A stretch of 64,000 bases of DNA. Origin: Puccinia triticina. Lineage: Eukaryota > Basidiomycota > Pucciniomycetes > Pucciniales > Pucciniaceae. Position numbers and translations under genes: made by a program. Below the pieces are notes generated by a model. It ran no database searches and was not told the origin of the DNA. It saw nothing but the letters and a program-made list of their open reading frames with translations. The DNA lies in NCBI RefSeq assembly GCF_026914185.1, contig NC_070566.1, forward strand, positions 4,278,001-4,342,000, read 5' to 3'. Position 1 is the first letter of the stretch; every line of letters starts with the position of its first letter. Shown in pieces: positions 1 to 12,494 of the stretch.

Positions 1-1290
1 ATTGGGTATTCGGATTGGAGCGGAAAAGACAGGGCTGGACTGCGGCGGGACTACACACGTGGACTGGTAGCAGCGGCGCGTCAGCGGGTGAACCACAACA
101 GCTGAAGCGGGTTCCACCAGCGGGTGGAACCGGGGTGGAGGCGGTGGCAAGAGAACGACTGACAGGGGCTAGACAGAGGACAGTGGGAGGACAAGCGTTG
201 GAGAGGAGCAGAGTCTGGGAAAGTGACAAGCAGGAGAGCGGGCGGAGCTGGAGGACTAGTGCGGGATCGGGTGGGAACGGCAATGTACGTGGAGGGAAGG
301 GCAGGGGACGGATTTTCTCTCTCTTCTTTACTTATCCTATTATTATCACACTTACGGGATAACTCATTGTTTTGTACTTACAACTACAGACGTACTAGAG
401 TTATTAGAGGATTATCTGAGACTTTATTGTTACCTTGAGAGTTACTTGCGGATTTTGTGCTTACAAAGTGCGGAGCTTTATTCACTTGCGGATTATTACA
501 CTATAGATCAGGCTCAGTAGAGGAGCGCTGAAGGCTAGCGGAAAGTAGCAGTGCAGAGCCAAGTTACCGACAATCACACAGCCCGGACATCAATATCAAA
601 AAGACCCGGGTACCGCCGCTGCGGGTGCCAAGTACGGGTATGGGTGTCCGTTTTGAGGAAAAAACGCAGGCGGTACCTGGACACGCGGCGGGTACCCGGG
701 TACTGATTGCCATCTTTAATGCAAAGAAGAATTTATTTCACTGGCCTTAACATCCTCTAAACGTACCGCAGCAGCTAGACCGCTGTTTGAAGCTGTACAT
801 CGCCGCTTGGAAAACAAAGTGTTTTTTGAAGTAGATGATAATATTTGCTTAAAAACCTAGCCATTCACTCAAAAATAAAAATAACTGCTCATACAACTCA
901 TACCGTTTTTACACTAGGGAATATTTTAGTGAAATCATACTACTACAACACTTTTAGCACAAATTTGCAATCGATGGAAATGAAAAAATACCCATCTGTT
1001 TTGAGCATTGTGACAGCTTTCATCAGCTTGCCAGAACTTGTTATGCTTTTGCTTGTGACGCCTTACGACTTGACTTGAGAGAGTTCAAAATCATTTGTCT
1101 AGATGGTAAATCTATCCACAGATACCGCCACACCCGGAAAGGGATTAGCTTCGGCCTCTGATCAGATATTCAAATATAAAAAAAGGTGAGAAACACAAAC
1201 CTCAAATAAAACATCCAATATCGTTGAAGTACTGATGAACCGCAGACATGGCTATGGTTAGCTTTCGACAAGGTCTGCAGTCTTGTTATA
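1..1290. other. 3' flank of the debranching gene, no supported gene
   Basis: I see no gene here. Positions 590-710 are GC-rich with repeated GGTACC/CGGGTA words. A short open stretch at 729-860 on the plus strand reads like a piece of a transposase-like protein (FEAVHRRLEN), but it is too short to assign. The interval should include the 3' UTR of the minus-strand gene that ends at 1291. Confidence 0.4.
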
Positions 1291-4200
1291 TTAGGAGAAA
1301 GAACTCAACGACCAGGCTTGGCTTTCACAACTATCGCGACAAAAGGCCCCATCCTTATTGGTCAATTCTGGCAATCCGGCCCAAGGATCCGACTGGATAT
1401 ATCGGCGATGCTCAGCTAAGATGGAATGGATTTGGTGGACGGTCACTTGTCGGTTCTGCAAGATGGTTAACAAGAATCAATAGTAAAAATGTGCAACCCG
1501 GGGGATGAAGGAGAGAAGACCACATTCTTCGACTTACCTGAAGACCTTCGCCAGCCAATGTGTCGAAGTGTAAGAACGCCCTCAAATAGTAGCCAATAGG
1601 CCAAACCCATTCCTATCGGAAAACCTCATGGTGAGTGATTCTGCGCAAAATGCAAAGGGGATCAGAGGTGCTTACAGGGCCTTGATGATACTACAGAACC
1701 AATTTAAGTGCAAGATCAGTTGATATGAAACCCGACGTCAAAAACCCCACTGAACTTGCTAGACTCACGTTTCTTCCCTTTGCAACGAGCCAATCGGAAG
1801 AATCGTTTGCATTATCGTAGTCCGGTCGATAGTCCGCTTCCCAGGGGTCCAAAGTGCGCATGCCAAGAGGTCCGATGAGAGCCTCTCGGGTGGTTTTCAG
1901 AGCTATCAAGGCACGCGCAGGAGTAAATAACTTGGGTGCCACTGCCATCGCTATAGGAAAGTTTGGGCGCAGTTGGTAATCGGCATGAGCTCGGTCGGAG
2001 GGTGTACCTATTGATGAGGGTCCGAATGGAGTATTAGCGATGGTGCACGGCATACAACCGAGGACAGGCGATTAATTAAGGAAATAAAGTGCTCACCAAA
2101 CACATCCTTGTAGACTCCACGGCGTGTTACTAGCTTTGGATCGATAACAAAATCTTTGTCCTCGTTTGAATCTGCAAAGTTGCCAAGTCGTTAAAATGAT
2201 TTTTGCTCGAAATAAAAAAGCTTTAGACTTGCCCAATGGAATCCAATAACATTTCTCAAAATTCTTTTGGATCTTCTGAGCCCATTCGTCCCAAGTCACC
2301 TTAACTTTTTTGCCGTCAACTGGATTGTAGGGACACGAATCAGCGTGTTGACTTCTTGTGAGATTGGCCAGCGCTGTGATAAAATGACTCACTTTCTACC
2401 TCGGCGCCATTCTTGCGTAGCTTTCCTGCCTTAGCAAGCTGTGCGGCCCATACCAACGTGCTATAGAGCAAGCCAATTATTTCTACTGGAGCTCCATCTC
2501 TGGGTGTTCCAGGAAAACCCTTGTTGCCGGCCTTTTCGCTTTCGCCCATTTTGTCCATCCAAGTTCTATTCGAACCGGCGAAAAAGGAAAAGAAGCTTGA
2601 CTATCTGCGCGAGATTGGTACACAGTGTGGAGTTGTTAAATTGCTACTCACCCGCAGTTTTTCTCGTTTCCTCCCATAACCAGTCCAGTAGCCCAGTCGA
2701 CGTGAATACTTATGTTGAAGCCTTTGTCACTCATCTGCCCGTCAATAGCAGGCCCCGCGTTATACTCCCGAAAGTCGATTCCTTTGGCATGTCGCTCAAG
2801 AATCTCTTCAACCACTTCCCCAACCGTGAGCTGTTCCGAGTACGCGATCGAAGAATCCCAGGGCACCCATTCATCAGAGCTCGGAAATCGTCTTTTGATT
2901 TGAACTCCCAATATCGCTTCCCCTTCCTTGCAATATTTCACGTACTCTTGCAAGAGTTGAAGCATGAACCAAGGAGAATCGCGAGAATTGTAGCGAGGAG
3001 TTCGGACTGAGTCTAGTAAGTTGGGCATCAAGCCATGCTTCAAAGTCGTACAAAAGCATAGCAGATGAGCCCGAGCAATTTCGAAGAGACCAGTCTTGAT
3101 AAATAAGCCACTCGCGCTGATAGCGCAATCCCGGCCCCACGTCCTTGCCCATCCCGAACTGAAGTGCGGTAACCCAGCCGCGACACATGGAAGACTTTCT
3201 TTCGGATCCAAAGACGCAGACGGCACCAAGCCATACATTTGAACTGCGGTCATGGCCAACGAATGTATGAAAACCGTGCCTTGGCGAATGAAGGGGGAGC
3301 ATAGAGCGATCGCTCTTTCTCTACTTGCTCTGTAAGCTGTATATATAAGCAGGGCAAAGTACTTAGGTCGCATGAACGCTGGTATTTTCGCTTTAATAAG
3401 CTGTATTCTCCGTTCAAGCCATTCAACTGGCCCGCTGAGCTTAGAAAATCGGTAGGAATTTCTAACGAGACAAAAAAGCAGATACAAATTGAGCATTAGT
3501 TTGGGTCTGATTGTTCACTGCACGCCGATGAACGAACAAGCTGACCGGCGTAATCTTTCCAGAACATATTCGAATGGCCAATGTCCATCTCTCAGGTGCG
3601 CGCAAAGAGGATGTCCCAAGTCGTTTGTGCGGATGATGTACCTGAGATGATGCATCCATCCTTCTAAGCCACAATAAACGTTCCTACCAAGGCCGGGGAC
3701 GTCGTATGCACCATCGCGGCCTTCACTAGAATCCCGTTCTTCTCCATCCGTCCGGTACAAGATAAAATTCAGATCGACTAGATCGAGGCCCTCGAATTTT
3801 TCGATTGCTTCCAATCCTATGAATGATTCCAGGCTTCGGCCTTTCATTTCGCTTTGTTCCGGTTTCAATCCCTCCATCCAAGTCTTGAACAGCATCAAAC
3901 TGCCGGGTGGGAAATGTTTGGGCACGATAACCTCGACGAATTCTCCATCCGAATCAGAGCCTTGCTTGATGACGTTTTCAGTTGAGCCAAACTCTATCGG
4001 TATGAGTTTTGATTCGAGGCCTCGAAGAGCGGTTTCATCGGATGGGTCCCTCTTGGACAGGATCTCAAGAGACGAGCCAGTTATGAAAGCTGCTTTCGTT
4101 CGGCGGAGCTTCATAGGCGCCACTACATGTGTGGATATGAAGGTTATTAAGGTTGGTCGGTTTATTTTAGTTAAAATCACATCTTACCAAAGCCCCGATC

Positions 4201-7200
4201 ATTAGAATCCCCATGAAACGCCGTATGAGCGACAAGCAAATATCCCTCATTGGTGGATGGGTGGACTCTATGGGCCAAAATGTACTACACACAAACAAGA
4301 AACGTAAATAAAGCTTATCGCAAAGGTCTTGTCTATTGTCATATTACTGACGTCATGTTCTTGATGAAAATGCCCTTCCTTGAAACCGTCTAGAGCCATT
4401 TCAGTGTGGAGGTGATTCAGTAATCGCTTCCACCGACCAATTCCGGCTTCGACATCGACATGCTCATACAACCTTTTTTCGCCAACCAAGTCAAGAAGCT
4501 TCGGGTACAGATCATCGAAACCTTTATTCGACCCAATGGCCGAAAACGCAAAACCCACAAGCCCGCCGGTAGAAATGGCATCTCGAGCTGTTCTTTTATC
4601 GGCTGGTGACTCATTATCGTGAGTACAATCCATCAGGAAGGCGTGGGGTCTGGAACCATGTAATGGTATGATTTCGCATTTAACTTTGGACTTGTCTCCG
4701 TTTTTAGACGTGAGCAAAACTTCCGACTGCTCAGTCAAGCAATTCGTGTCCATCGAGCCGATGGGCTTCCCAAGTCCGTAGTTATAGAGAAGTCGACTCT
4801 GATCTTTGGGGTCATGCCCGCTTTGGAGGTGAAGAACGTTTAGTCAGATCAACACGTCGAAGCAATGGAACTACTGAGCTACTGACTTCATTGCCTCCCT
4901 AATTAAACTGTTTATGCCAAGACGGCTAACAAAGTACGTATCCATATCTTCGCTTCCCGTAAACAGCTCCGCGCACACATACAAATCTGGCCGAACCCTG
5001 CGCGCAACATCTAATAAGTGCTCACCCACATGGATTGGCGTGGAGTGGCAATTGTCGATTCGAAACCCGCCAAAAAAGCGAGCTAGAAGCTCGGTGTACT
5101 TCGTCATGTGATCCCAAAGGAAAGGGCTGTCTTTTGGTTCCCGACCGTATCGTAGCTTCACGCAGTCACCCCAAACGATCACCTCCCTTCTTAGGTAAGC
5201 TTTCGATTTTTCCGAAGCAAAATCTTCCAAAGGATTGGCGTTCCATATCCACCCGTTATTCGCCAACGCTAGACACTTGGGATCGTGTTTCTTTGTCTTC
5301 GAATCCTGCTCCAATCGTGTAAACAAACTTTCGATTAAAGGACGCCTAGGAGATTGCAATGTCAGTAAAAGCAGCGTTATTGCAAACAGCATACCATTTG
5401 AAACCTCTCTCACTTTTTGGTAATCGGTCCCATTTTCGGCCCATGCGGGTCTAGTCTAGTATAACGAATTCGACTGCGAGTGTTTTGGATGATTGCCTTG
5501 ACATCGTCATCATACTCTTGGTAACGCTCGACGTTCAATTCGTTGAGTATTCTTTTCAGCGTCTCAATCATCTCTTCAAGGGCCACGCGACCATACCCCT
5601 TGTCTTGAAATAACCGAACTGCAGAATCCATCTTGATTTTCCCAGATAAATGGCCACGAGGCCCCGTTACCTGTTTCCAGCCAGTCCCTTCATTGTTCAT
5701 ACAGGCCTTTTCAAACTCCGCCCATTCGATGTGAGCAGGGCCTTCGGATTGAGGTTCTTTGGAGCGTGAAGTATTTGACCAAGCTTGAGAGAATTTCCCT
5801 GCAACGTGGTCGACGTCAACCACGTAATATTCCCAAAGCTTTAGTTGTGCCAAGGTCTGGTGCTCGATGAAATGCATAATTTTATCGAGATCTACTTCAG
5901 AATCTACCGCCCGAGGAAGACTTTTCTCGGCCAATGTCTCTGATAATTCCAACAGAGCTGAATCTAGTTCAAGAGCTGGCTCTAAGTGAGGCGAATTGAC
6001 GATATTGTAGCCTGACAAGTCGGTTTAAGGCAGTTTCAGTTCCTGGAAATTCTAGCAGACTGGGGAAACGTGGCAAGACTCTTCAAAACAGAATGTTTTT
6101 CACCTGATTCGGGATGATCTCGCAGCCATGGACTGTTATTAGCCGTATGGTTCCAAACCACATCAGTTAGGCTTAATACTCCCCACTCCTCTCGAAGTCT
6201 CGACAACCAATCCAACAGTTGTTTTTGTTCATCTTCGGCGGATTTTGGGGGCTGGTCGAATAACTCTGGATCGAATCGCAACTGGTCATAGATACTATAA
6301 GGGCTACCACTTTCCCCGCGGGCCTGTAGAGGGGTAAAATGGATCATGTTGTAGCCACGATCTCTAATCACATCCATATATTTCGGCCATTGACTCATTT
6401 TACCCATCCACTTCGCTATGACGGTCTGAATAACCAAGCCGTCCAAAGGTATGTTGACAGACGAGCCTTTTTTGACAAGGCCGCCTTCTCCGATGGGCAA
6501 GATTTTTGAGTTTTCGAGCTCGCCCGACAAGATTCTGTGGCGACCGGGAGCCGTCAAAACCGGATCAACATTGAAGTATCCTGGCTTGCTTTTGACTCTC
6601 TGCTCGCCCTTAGTTGAGTCTCCTTGGAACTCGACGTAAAATTCGAATGCGCCGGCTTGGGTTACTTTCAAGTCGATTTGGATGGGTTGTGAGGTATCCT
6701 GAGGAAGCGAATGTGTATAGAACTGCTTGCGATCGAAGGCATTACCTTCAGAAGGAAAGTTCGTGTACAGTGTTCCAGAATTCGACGCACGTGCCCCGGC
6801 GGCGATCGAGAACCGGAGCAGATAAGGCTCCACCGGTGATGGTAGGCGGATATACTGTAGAAATTCAATGAGAAATGGACATTGCTGTTAGGTTTCCCTC
6901 GTTTACCAATGAGAATAAATGAATCGAAAGAATGATAAATACCGATTTTTCTTTGGATGGCGATCCATCATCCTGCAAGCTGACTGAATAGTAGATAATT
7001 TTAATATGCGGCCAGGATGAGGCGTCAAATTGACTTATAGATGGCATGCACAGGGAGCAGTCAGAGTGAAAGCTTGCTCACGCTCGAATACTGTGATTGG
7101 GGTGCTTTCTTCCACTGGCGGAGCTTTGGCGGAACGTGAGTGAGGTGGTGACGATTGAGCCGTGCTTTTGGTTTGCGCCGAGCTGGGAGGGGGATGACTC

Positions 7201-7268
7201 TGGTCAGTAGAGACGGTGGAGGACGACTTGATTGACTGTTTTGAAGGTGGCTTTTTCTTGCTAGCCAT
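1291..7268 (-). CDS. GDB1: Glycogen debranching enzyme (4-alpha-glucanotransferase / amylo-alpha-1,6-glucosidase)
   Basis: This bifunctional cytosolic enzyme removes glycogen branches: it moves maltooligosaccharides off a branch (EC 2.4.1.25), then hydrolyses the remaining alpha-1,6 glucose (EC 3.2.1.33). Exons on the minus strand are 7268-7082, 6983-6943, 6854-6104, 6011-5414, 5345-4887, 4820-4352, 4284-4188, 4122-3546, 3461-2652, 2565-2393, 2319-2233, 2171-2097, 2007-1769, 1690-1676, 1612-1538 and 1455-1291. They total 4818 nt, or 1605 residues, close to yeast Gdb1 (about 1536). All phases agree, and introns are 61-98 nt. The N-terminal ~60 residues are Ser/Pro/Lys-rich. The GH13-like half shows DVVWNHT (~307), [10 protein letters not shown] (nucleophile Asp ~623), AELFTGSE (acid/base Glu ~652) and HDNESP (~747). 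The GH133 half shows [18 protein letters not shown] (~1330), [17 protein letters not shown] and [12 protein letters not shown]. The ATG at 7268 has A at -3 and G at +4. No frameshift or premature stop is needed. Splice sites are my inference from family consensus. Confidence 0.93.
1676..1690 (-). other. GDB1: 15-nt microexon of GDB1
   Basis: Between exons ending KGRN (1769) and starting EWVWP (1612), the family consensus requires about five residues of the type YHQGP. Exactly these are encoded at 1690-1676, preceded by CTGTAG and followed by GTAAGC. The microexon is phase 0 on both sides, and the flanking introns are 78 nt (1691-1768) and 63 nt (1613-1675). The second intron skips an internal GCGCAG to use CGATAG. 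Automated gene finders would probably miss this exon. Confidence 0.85.
2172..2232 (-). other. GDB1: GC-AG intron of GDB1
   Basis: The donor reads TTGG|GCAAGT and the acceptor TTTGCAG|AT. Joining them gives [11 protein letters not shown] in frame, as expected for fungal debranching enzymes. No GT donor nearby gives the right phase. GC donors followed by AAGT are the usual non-canonical class in fungi. The intron is 61 nt long. Confidence 0.8.
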
Positions 7269-7559
7269 TTTGGTACTATATCAATAAACTCAAGAAGTAA
7301 GACTTGTTCGGAAGTCAAGATATTGAAGTACTGTGTGGGAGGCAAGAGGAGTCCAGCGAGGTTTTGATACTGCTGACGACCAGAATGTTTACGAGGGTGA
7401 AGATGAGAGCAATCAGGAGCGGTCAACACACTTACAAGAGTTATCGAGCGATCATCCGGGAGTCGGTATACCACAAGTGACGCAAATCCATGACGTCATT
7501 CCCCACTCAATCCCGAATCCCGAATCCCGAACTTCCTCCCGAGTCCCGACTTAGTAGCG
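7269..7559 (-). promoter_or_regulatory. Probable promoter/5' UTR region of GDB1
   Basis: This 291-bp interval separates the GDB1 start codon from the fold-back element beginning at 7560. It contains a CRE-like TGACGTCA at 7491-7498 and three tandem TCCCGAA words at 7511-7532. I see no convincing TATA box. The promoter role is inferred only from position, and a transposable element sits within 0.3 kb of the start codon. Confidence 0.4.
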
Positions 7560-7854
7560 ACACCCGGGGAGTCCCTCCACGTGGGGCCCACCGCGAATCC
7601 ACGTGGATCCCACGGTGAAGGGGTGCGCGAGGTCGGACCAGCGGCATCTGGTCCACACGCCCTTGTGGGCATCACCAAGCACATCACGAGGGCACCTCGT
7701 GATGGCCCCGAGGATTCCACGGATACTTACAGATGTGTACCCGTGGAATCCACGTGGCCACGTAGGCGGGGCTGAAAAATTTAGCGGGAGGAGCCCGTCA
7801 AAAATTGTCGCCAGTGGGACTCAAACCCACACCAAGCGCAGGGAGCCTGAGTGA

Positions 7855-8682
7855 CACTGCGGGCATCTCGCTGTCGCTGCGGCCCGCAGCGACATCATGA
7901 CGCTGCATATCAGAATGCAGCGTCAGCTGCAGCGACATCAGGCCGGCTGATCGATTTGCCTTTGGACAGCCGGCCACCAATACATAACAACCTCTCAATG
8001 ACCGGTCCTTGTGCCGGCCATCGAGAGGATTACACACTCCTCTCACTCCTCTCGGTGACCAGCTCATGGACCGGTCATCGGGAGGAGTCCACACTCCTCT
8101 TGATGCCAGCACACACCGGCGTCAAGAGGAGTACAGACACCTCTCGATGGCCGGCACAACGACCGGTCACCGAGAGGAGTACGCACTCCTCTCGATGGCT
8201 GGCCCAAGGCCCGGTCATCGGGAGGAGTACATACACACTTCCCTCGATGGACGGCACAGACCAGGCATCGAGGTGCATGTACTCCTCTCAACGCCGGCCT
8301 GTGTTGGCATTGAGAGGAGTATGTATTCCTCCTCCCGATGACCGGTCCTTGTGCTGGTCATCGAGAGGAGTGTGGACTCCTCCTCCCAATGACCAGTTGT
8401 TATGCTGGTCATCGAGGGGAGTGTGGACAACTCTCAACGGCCGGCACAAGGACTCCTCCTGATGGCCGGTCCTTGGGCCAGCCATTGAGAGGAGTGCGTA
8501 CTCCTCTCGGTGACCGGTCGTTGTGCCGGCCATCGAGAGGTGCGTTGTGTGTACATACCCCGGTGGCCGGCTGATGGACAGCCGGCCAAGTGTTGCTGCA
8601 ATACTTGCCGCGCGGGGTTCGAATCCCCACTGAATTGTCAGATGTCGCTGCGGTCCGCAGCGACATCGAGATGCCCGCAGTG
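7855..8682. mobile_element. Non-autonomous CACTA-like element with CACTG termini
   Basis: The termini CACTGCGGGCATCTCG and the reverse-complement CGAGATGCCCGCAGTG bound 828 bp. A 3-bp TSD TGA flanks it at 7852-7854 and 8683-8685. The opposite arm of the host fold-back element keeps the empty site (TCA at 9878-9880, minus-strand TGA), proving insertion. CACTR ends with 3-bp TSDs are the hallmark of the CACTA/EnSpm superfamily. The next 28 bp also pair (CTGCGGNCCGCAGCGACAT). No transposase is encoded. The interior is a degenerate array of palindromic units. Confidence 0.85.
7985..8570. repeat. Palindromic minisatellite inside the CACTG element
   Basis: About fourteen degenerate units combine GATGACCGGTC/GACCGGTCATC with GAGGAGT/ACTCCTC. 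Each unit can fold on itself. The same words recur in the array at 37400-38300 and near 54810-54920. Such arrays fit the subterminal repeats typical of CACTA-type elements, but that role is inference. Confidence 0.7.
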
Positions 8683-10656
8683 TGAGGGGGAGTGCTACAC
8701 AGCACAGCCATTTCACACTCCTGCATCACGCTTCTTTACACGATATGAACCCCCCAAACAATGGTTTGCAATCAGGTTTGCAATAGGTTTTTTTCTTAAG
8801 TTTTTTTTCCAGTTTTTTTTTCCTCTCTTCAAAATCGAGTTTTGTCGGACTTTCAAAACCTCAGGACCAGCCTGAGGTGGTCTTGGCTGGAAGTATAAAA
8901 AAAAAAAAATGCTGTGGAACCGACGTGGTCTCCACGCGTGCCAGGAAGGCACATTGTGGAACCGACGGGGAAAAGTGTGAAGCCCATCGGTTCCACGTGG
9001 AAAAATCCTGTTTCGTGGAACCAACGAGCTTACCAAGGGGTTACCGAGCCGATCCTCGTCGGCTCCACGGATTACCCTCCTCACGTCGGTTCCACAAACG
9101 GGCGGGGCAGGAAGTACCCCCGCCGTGGACTTCCTTCGAGAGCTCTTAAAAACTTCAAGTGAACCCATCGAAAGAGACCATGGTCGGGGGTTCTAATCAT
9201 CTTACACTGAAGGAAGGAGGGATGCTGAGGTTTTCGTTCTGTTTTGCTCGAAAAGTTGTCCTGCAAGTATGTACAGTGGGTGTGCTGAAATTTTTGGCAT
9301 CCCATTTCACTGCTTTTGAGAGCCAAGATGGCCTGTTGAGGCTTCAGTTTTTGGCTCATAGGGTCTTGGGGGCTAACTTAACTACACGGCGGGGGTACTT
9401 CCTGCCCCGCCCATTTGTGGAACCGATGCGAGGAGGGTAATCCGTGGAGCCGACGAGGATCGGCTCGGTAACCCCTCGGTAAGCTCGTTGGTTCCACAAA
9501 ACAGAATTTTTCCACGTGGAACTGATGGGCTTCACACTTTTCCCCGTCGGTTCCACGATGGGCTTCACACTTTTCCCCGTCGGTTCCACGATGTGCCTTC
9601 CTGGCACGCGTGGAGACCACATCAGCTCGTTGCTCACGTCGGTTCCACGGCATTTTTTTTTTTTATACTTCCAGCCAAGACCACCTCAGGCTGGTCCTGA
9701 GGTTTTGAAAGTCCGACAAAACTCGATTTTGAAGAGAGGAAAAAAAAACTCAAAAAAAAAAACTTAAGAAAAAAACCTATTGCAAACCCAATGGCAAACC
9801 ATCGTTTGGGGGGTTCATATTGTGTAAAGAAGCGTGATGCAGGAGTGTGAAATGGCTGTGCTGTGTAGCACTCCCCCTCACTCAGGCTCCCTGCGCTTGG
9901 TGTGGGTTTGAGTCCCACTGGCGACAATTTTTGACGGGCTCCTCCCGCTAAATTTTTCAGCCCCGCCTACGTGGCCACGTGGATTCCACGGGTACACATC
10001 TGTAAGTATCCGTGGAATCCTCGGGGCCATCACAAGGTGCCCTCGTGATGTGCTTGGTGATGCCCACAAGGGCGTGTGGACCAGATGCCGCTGGTCCGAC
10101 CTCGCGCACCCCTTCACCGTGGGATCCACGTGGATTCGCGGTGGGCCCCACGTGGAGGGACTCCCCGGGTGTAAGTCCCTCTCTTTGTGGAGGGCCCGGG
10201 GACGCCGTCCCGCAGGGACCCTCCAAACTTATACATAAGTGGACCCCGCGGCCTGAGAGAATCAGGAACTTGGCCTTTTTCAATGCTGTGTAGCTTCATC
10301 ACATCACATTATGTGATTGAGTTGTAGGGGAACAAAAGATGCAGAAAATCAAGGAGAATCTTTCCACCTATTGTCCTATTTTTAGGGACTAGGGAAATCG
10401 CAGCTGCGCCGCGGAACACAAAGATGATCCAAGAAACAGGAAATGGTTTGAGCTTCTAAATGAAAACTTATAAATAAACAAAGGCTTAACACTTGAGCGC
10501 CTCAATCAAAAAAGGAAATTGTGCACATCTTAAGTGCACAGGCATGATATTATCTCAGGAATCATGTTGTAGAATTTCTATGTCCTGAAAAATTTTCCTT
10601 GTGAAAAAGTCAGGCCCATTAATGCTGGTATAGACCATGCCAAGCTATGACAGACT

Positions 10657-10730
10657 TATACCAATGTTGAAGCACTTGTATATACCAATGTTGAAGCACT
10701 TGTATATACCAATGTTGAATCACTTGTATA
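10657..10730. repeat. 24-bp tandem repeat, three copies
   Basis: The unit TATACCAATGTTGAAGCACTTGTA, 24 bp long, occurs three times with one substitution in the last copy. It lies in non-coding sequence downstream of the helicase remnant. Confidence 0.9.
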
Positions 10731-12494
10731 GGATTTCTGCCCTGAACTGGCCATTCTTCCAAAACTTCATATCAACACTGGTTACTCTATGTGTGTCAAA
10801 AAGTTGACAGAATGGCTTCTGGGTTAGTGTTATTTACTACTGAATTAAGACAAATGTGAATCTCAGCACAGCAACATCAATGATAACAGACCTTGGCAGA
10901 AACCCAATAATCATCTTAAAGTTGAAAAGAGTTGAACAATGTTTATGCTACAGGCTGAAGATACGTGGGCAGAATGTATTGAATAGTAAGAGGAGAAATG
11001 TGAATTTATTATGGTTCAAGGACTTAAGTGGGAGGAAAGAAGGCCAATTTTTACAACATTGGTGATGACCTCATTATCTTCCTCTGGTACATAAGCCACA
11101 CCCAATCCACTGACGGAGGTGACTCTTGATAATGCCACATACAATTGACCGTGTGCAAAGACCAGGCTAGGTAAAAAGACCCTGACATGGTCCAAGGACT
11201 TTCCTTGGCACTTTTTGATAGTCATAGCAAATGCGCTGGCCACAGGAAATTGAAATCGCGTGAAGGAACAGGAAAATTCCATGTCAGGTTTGTATTTGAG
11301 CTTAATTTGAGGTAAAGCTGTAATCTTCCCAGTTTCCGTGCCCGTAAGGACCTTGAATCTTAGCACCATCCATTCAATATTGAGGAGCAACAATTTAGTT
11401 CCGTTTGCCAAACCATCATCCAAGCACAAGTTCCGGAGTAGTAATAAGGGCTGTCCAACTTTCAATTCTAGTTTGTTTTCAGGAAATTTTGGTACATTGA
11501 TTTTGTTCAAATATTCTTCTGGCAGAGCCTTCTCAGTTGAATTGGTCATTTGATCTATTGAAACGGATATGAAAAGATTGGTAGAAAGGAGTTTTGGGCA
11601 CTGCTTGTTGATTGTTTTCACATATTTATTGACGGGTGTGATTATGGAACTGCTTTTGTAATATCCTGTCAAGAATTGTTCCAAAAATGGGTGTTGATGG
11701 ACCATCAAGTCCCCGTAAATGAATCTAATGATGTGGGATGATAGAGCCGGGATTGAGTGGTTTCTGAACAGAGTGCCAAAGGGCAATGGAATTTGTAGTA
11801 CCTTCTCCTATGTTCAGCTGCCATTTATTGAACTGAACAGTGCCTCGTTCAAGGGGCTGGTCACCTGAGCCCAACAATTGGATGTTGCGCCTCAAATGGA
11901 TTTTTTTGACGTTTTTCCATAGGGGAGAGTTTAGCATGCATAGTTTCCCTTGTGACAGCATATCACCCATTTTCACAACAGGCAGAGTCTGACAAAAATC
12001 ACCTCCGAAGATGACCCTTATTCTGCCAAAAGGAATGTCCATTTTCTTCAAGTCTTGAAAAGATCTGTCAACAGCTTTGACGGAAAGCCGGTTCTGCATT
12101 GATATTTTGTCCCACACTATAATCTGAACTTCAGATACTTCTTGGCAAAGTGCCAAGGGTCAATCCAAATGCACACCACTTTTTGACTAGATGCACGCTA
12201 AAAAAGTGGTGTGCACGCCTGTAAGCCAAAATAAATGGCGTACAGGAGCAGTGCACGCCATTTGTTTGGCGTGCGTAGCCCTGAACGCCAAAAATACTCC
12301 TTTTTGGAAGAATTTTGGCGTGCACAAACCCTCCACGCCATTTTTTTTGGCGTACAGGCGTTGCACGCCACTTTTTTGGCGTGCATATAGTCAAAAGTTG
12401 GCGTGCACCGTTTTACATGCAGTTTTTTTGGAGGCACAGTTGGCCACAGCGCCCCAACGGCATGATGAATAGTTCCAGGATGAAAATTTTTCAT

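Larger units (their letters stand above)
7560..10172. mobile_element. Fold-back (long inverted repeat) element
   Basis: The sequence from 7560 inward (ACACCCGGGGAGTCCC) is matched in reverse complement by the sequence ending at 10172. The arms run 7560-7854 plus 8683-9130 on the left and about 9390-10172 on the right, with a loop of about 260 bp. The arms are rich in GTGGAACCGACG/CGTCGGTTCCAC words and hold mirrored poly-A/T runs at 8790-8825 and 9740-9770. No transposase is present and I found no convincing TSD. The left arm is interrupted by a separate element at 7855-8682. The open frames in the arms are repeat artefacts. Confidence 0.8.

Noticed and set aside
1291..1293. A further 3' exon of GDB1 past the TAA at 1291
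   Set aside because: A possible CTGCAG acceptor at about 1275 exists, but the resulting residues do not resemble the family C-terminus. The protein already ends close to the usual position after QAWS.
2093..2392. 19-26-nt introns joining GDB1 exons near 2390
   Set aside because: They are too short to splice. The 73-nt intron 2320-2392 gives [17 protein letters not shown] with correct phase.
7603..8729. Many overlapping open frames of 70-200 codons on both strands
   Set aside because: All lie in the fold-back arms or the palindromic array. The same peptides reappear from the other arm at 9378-10129.
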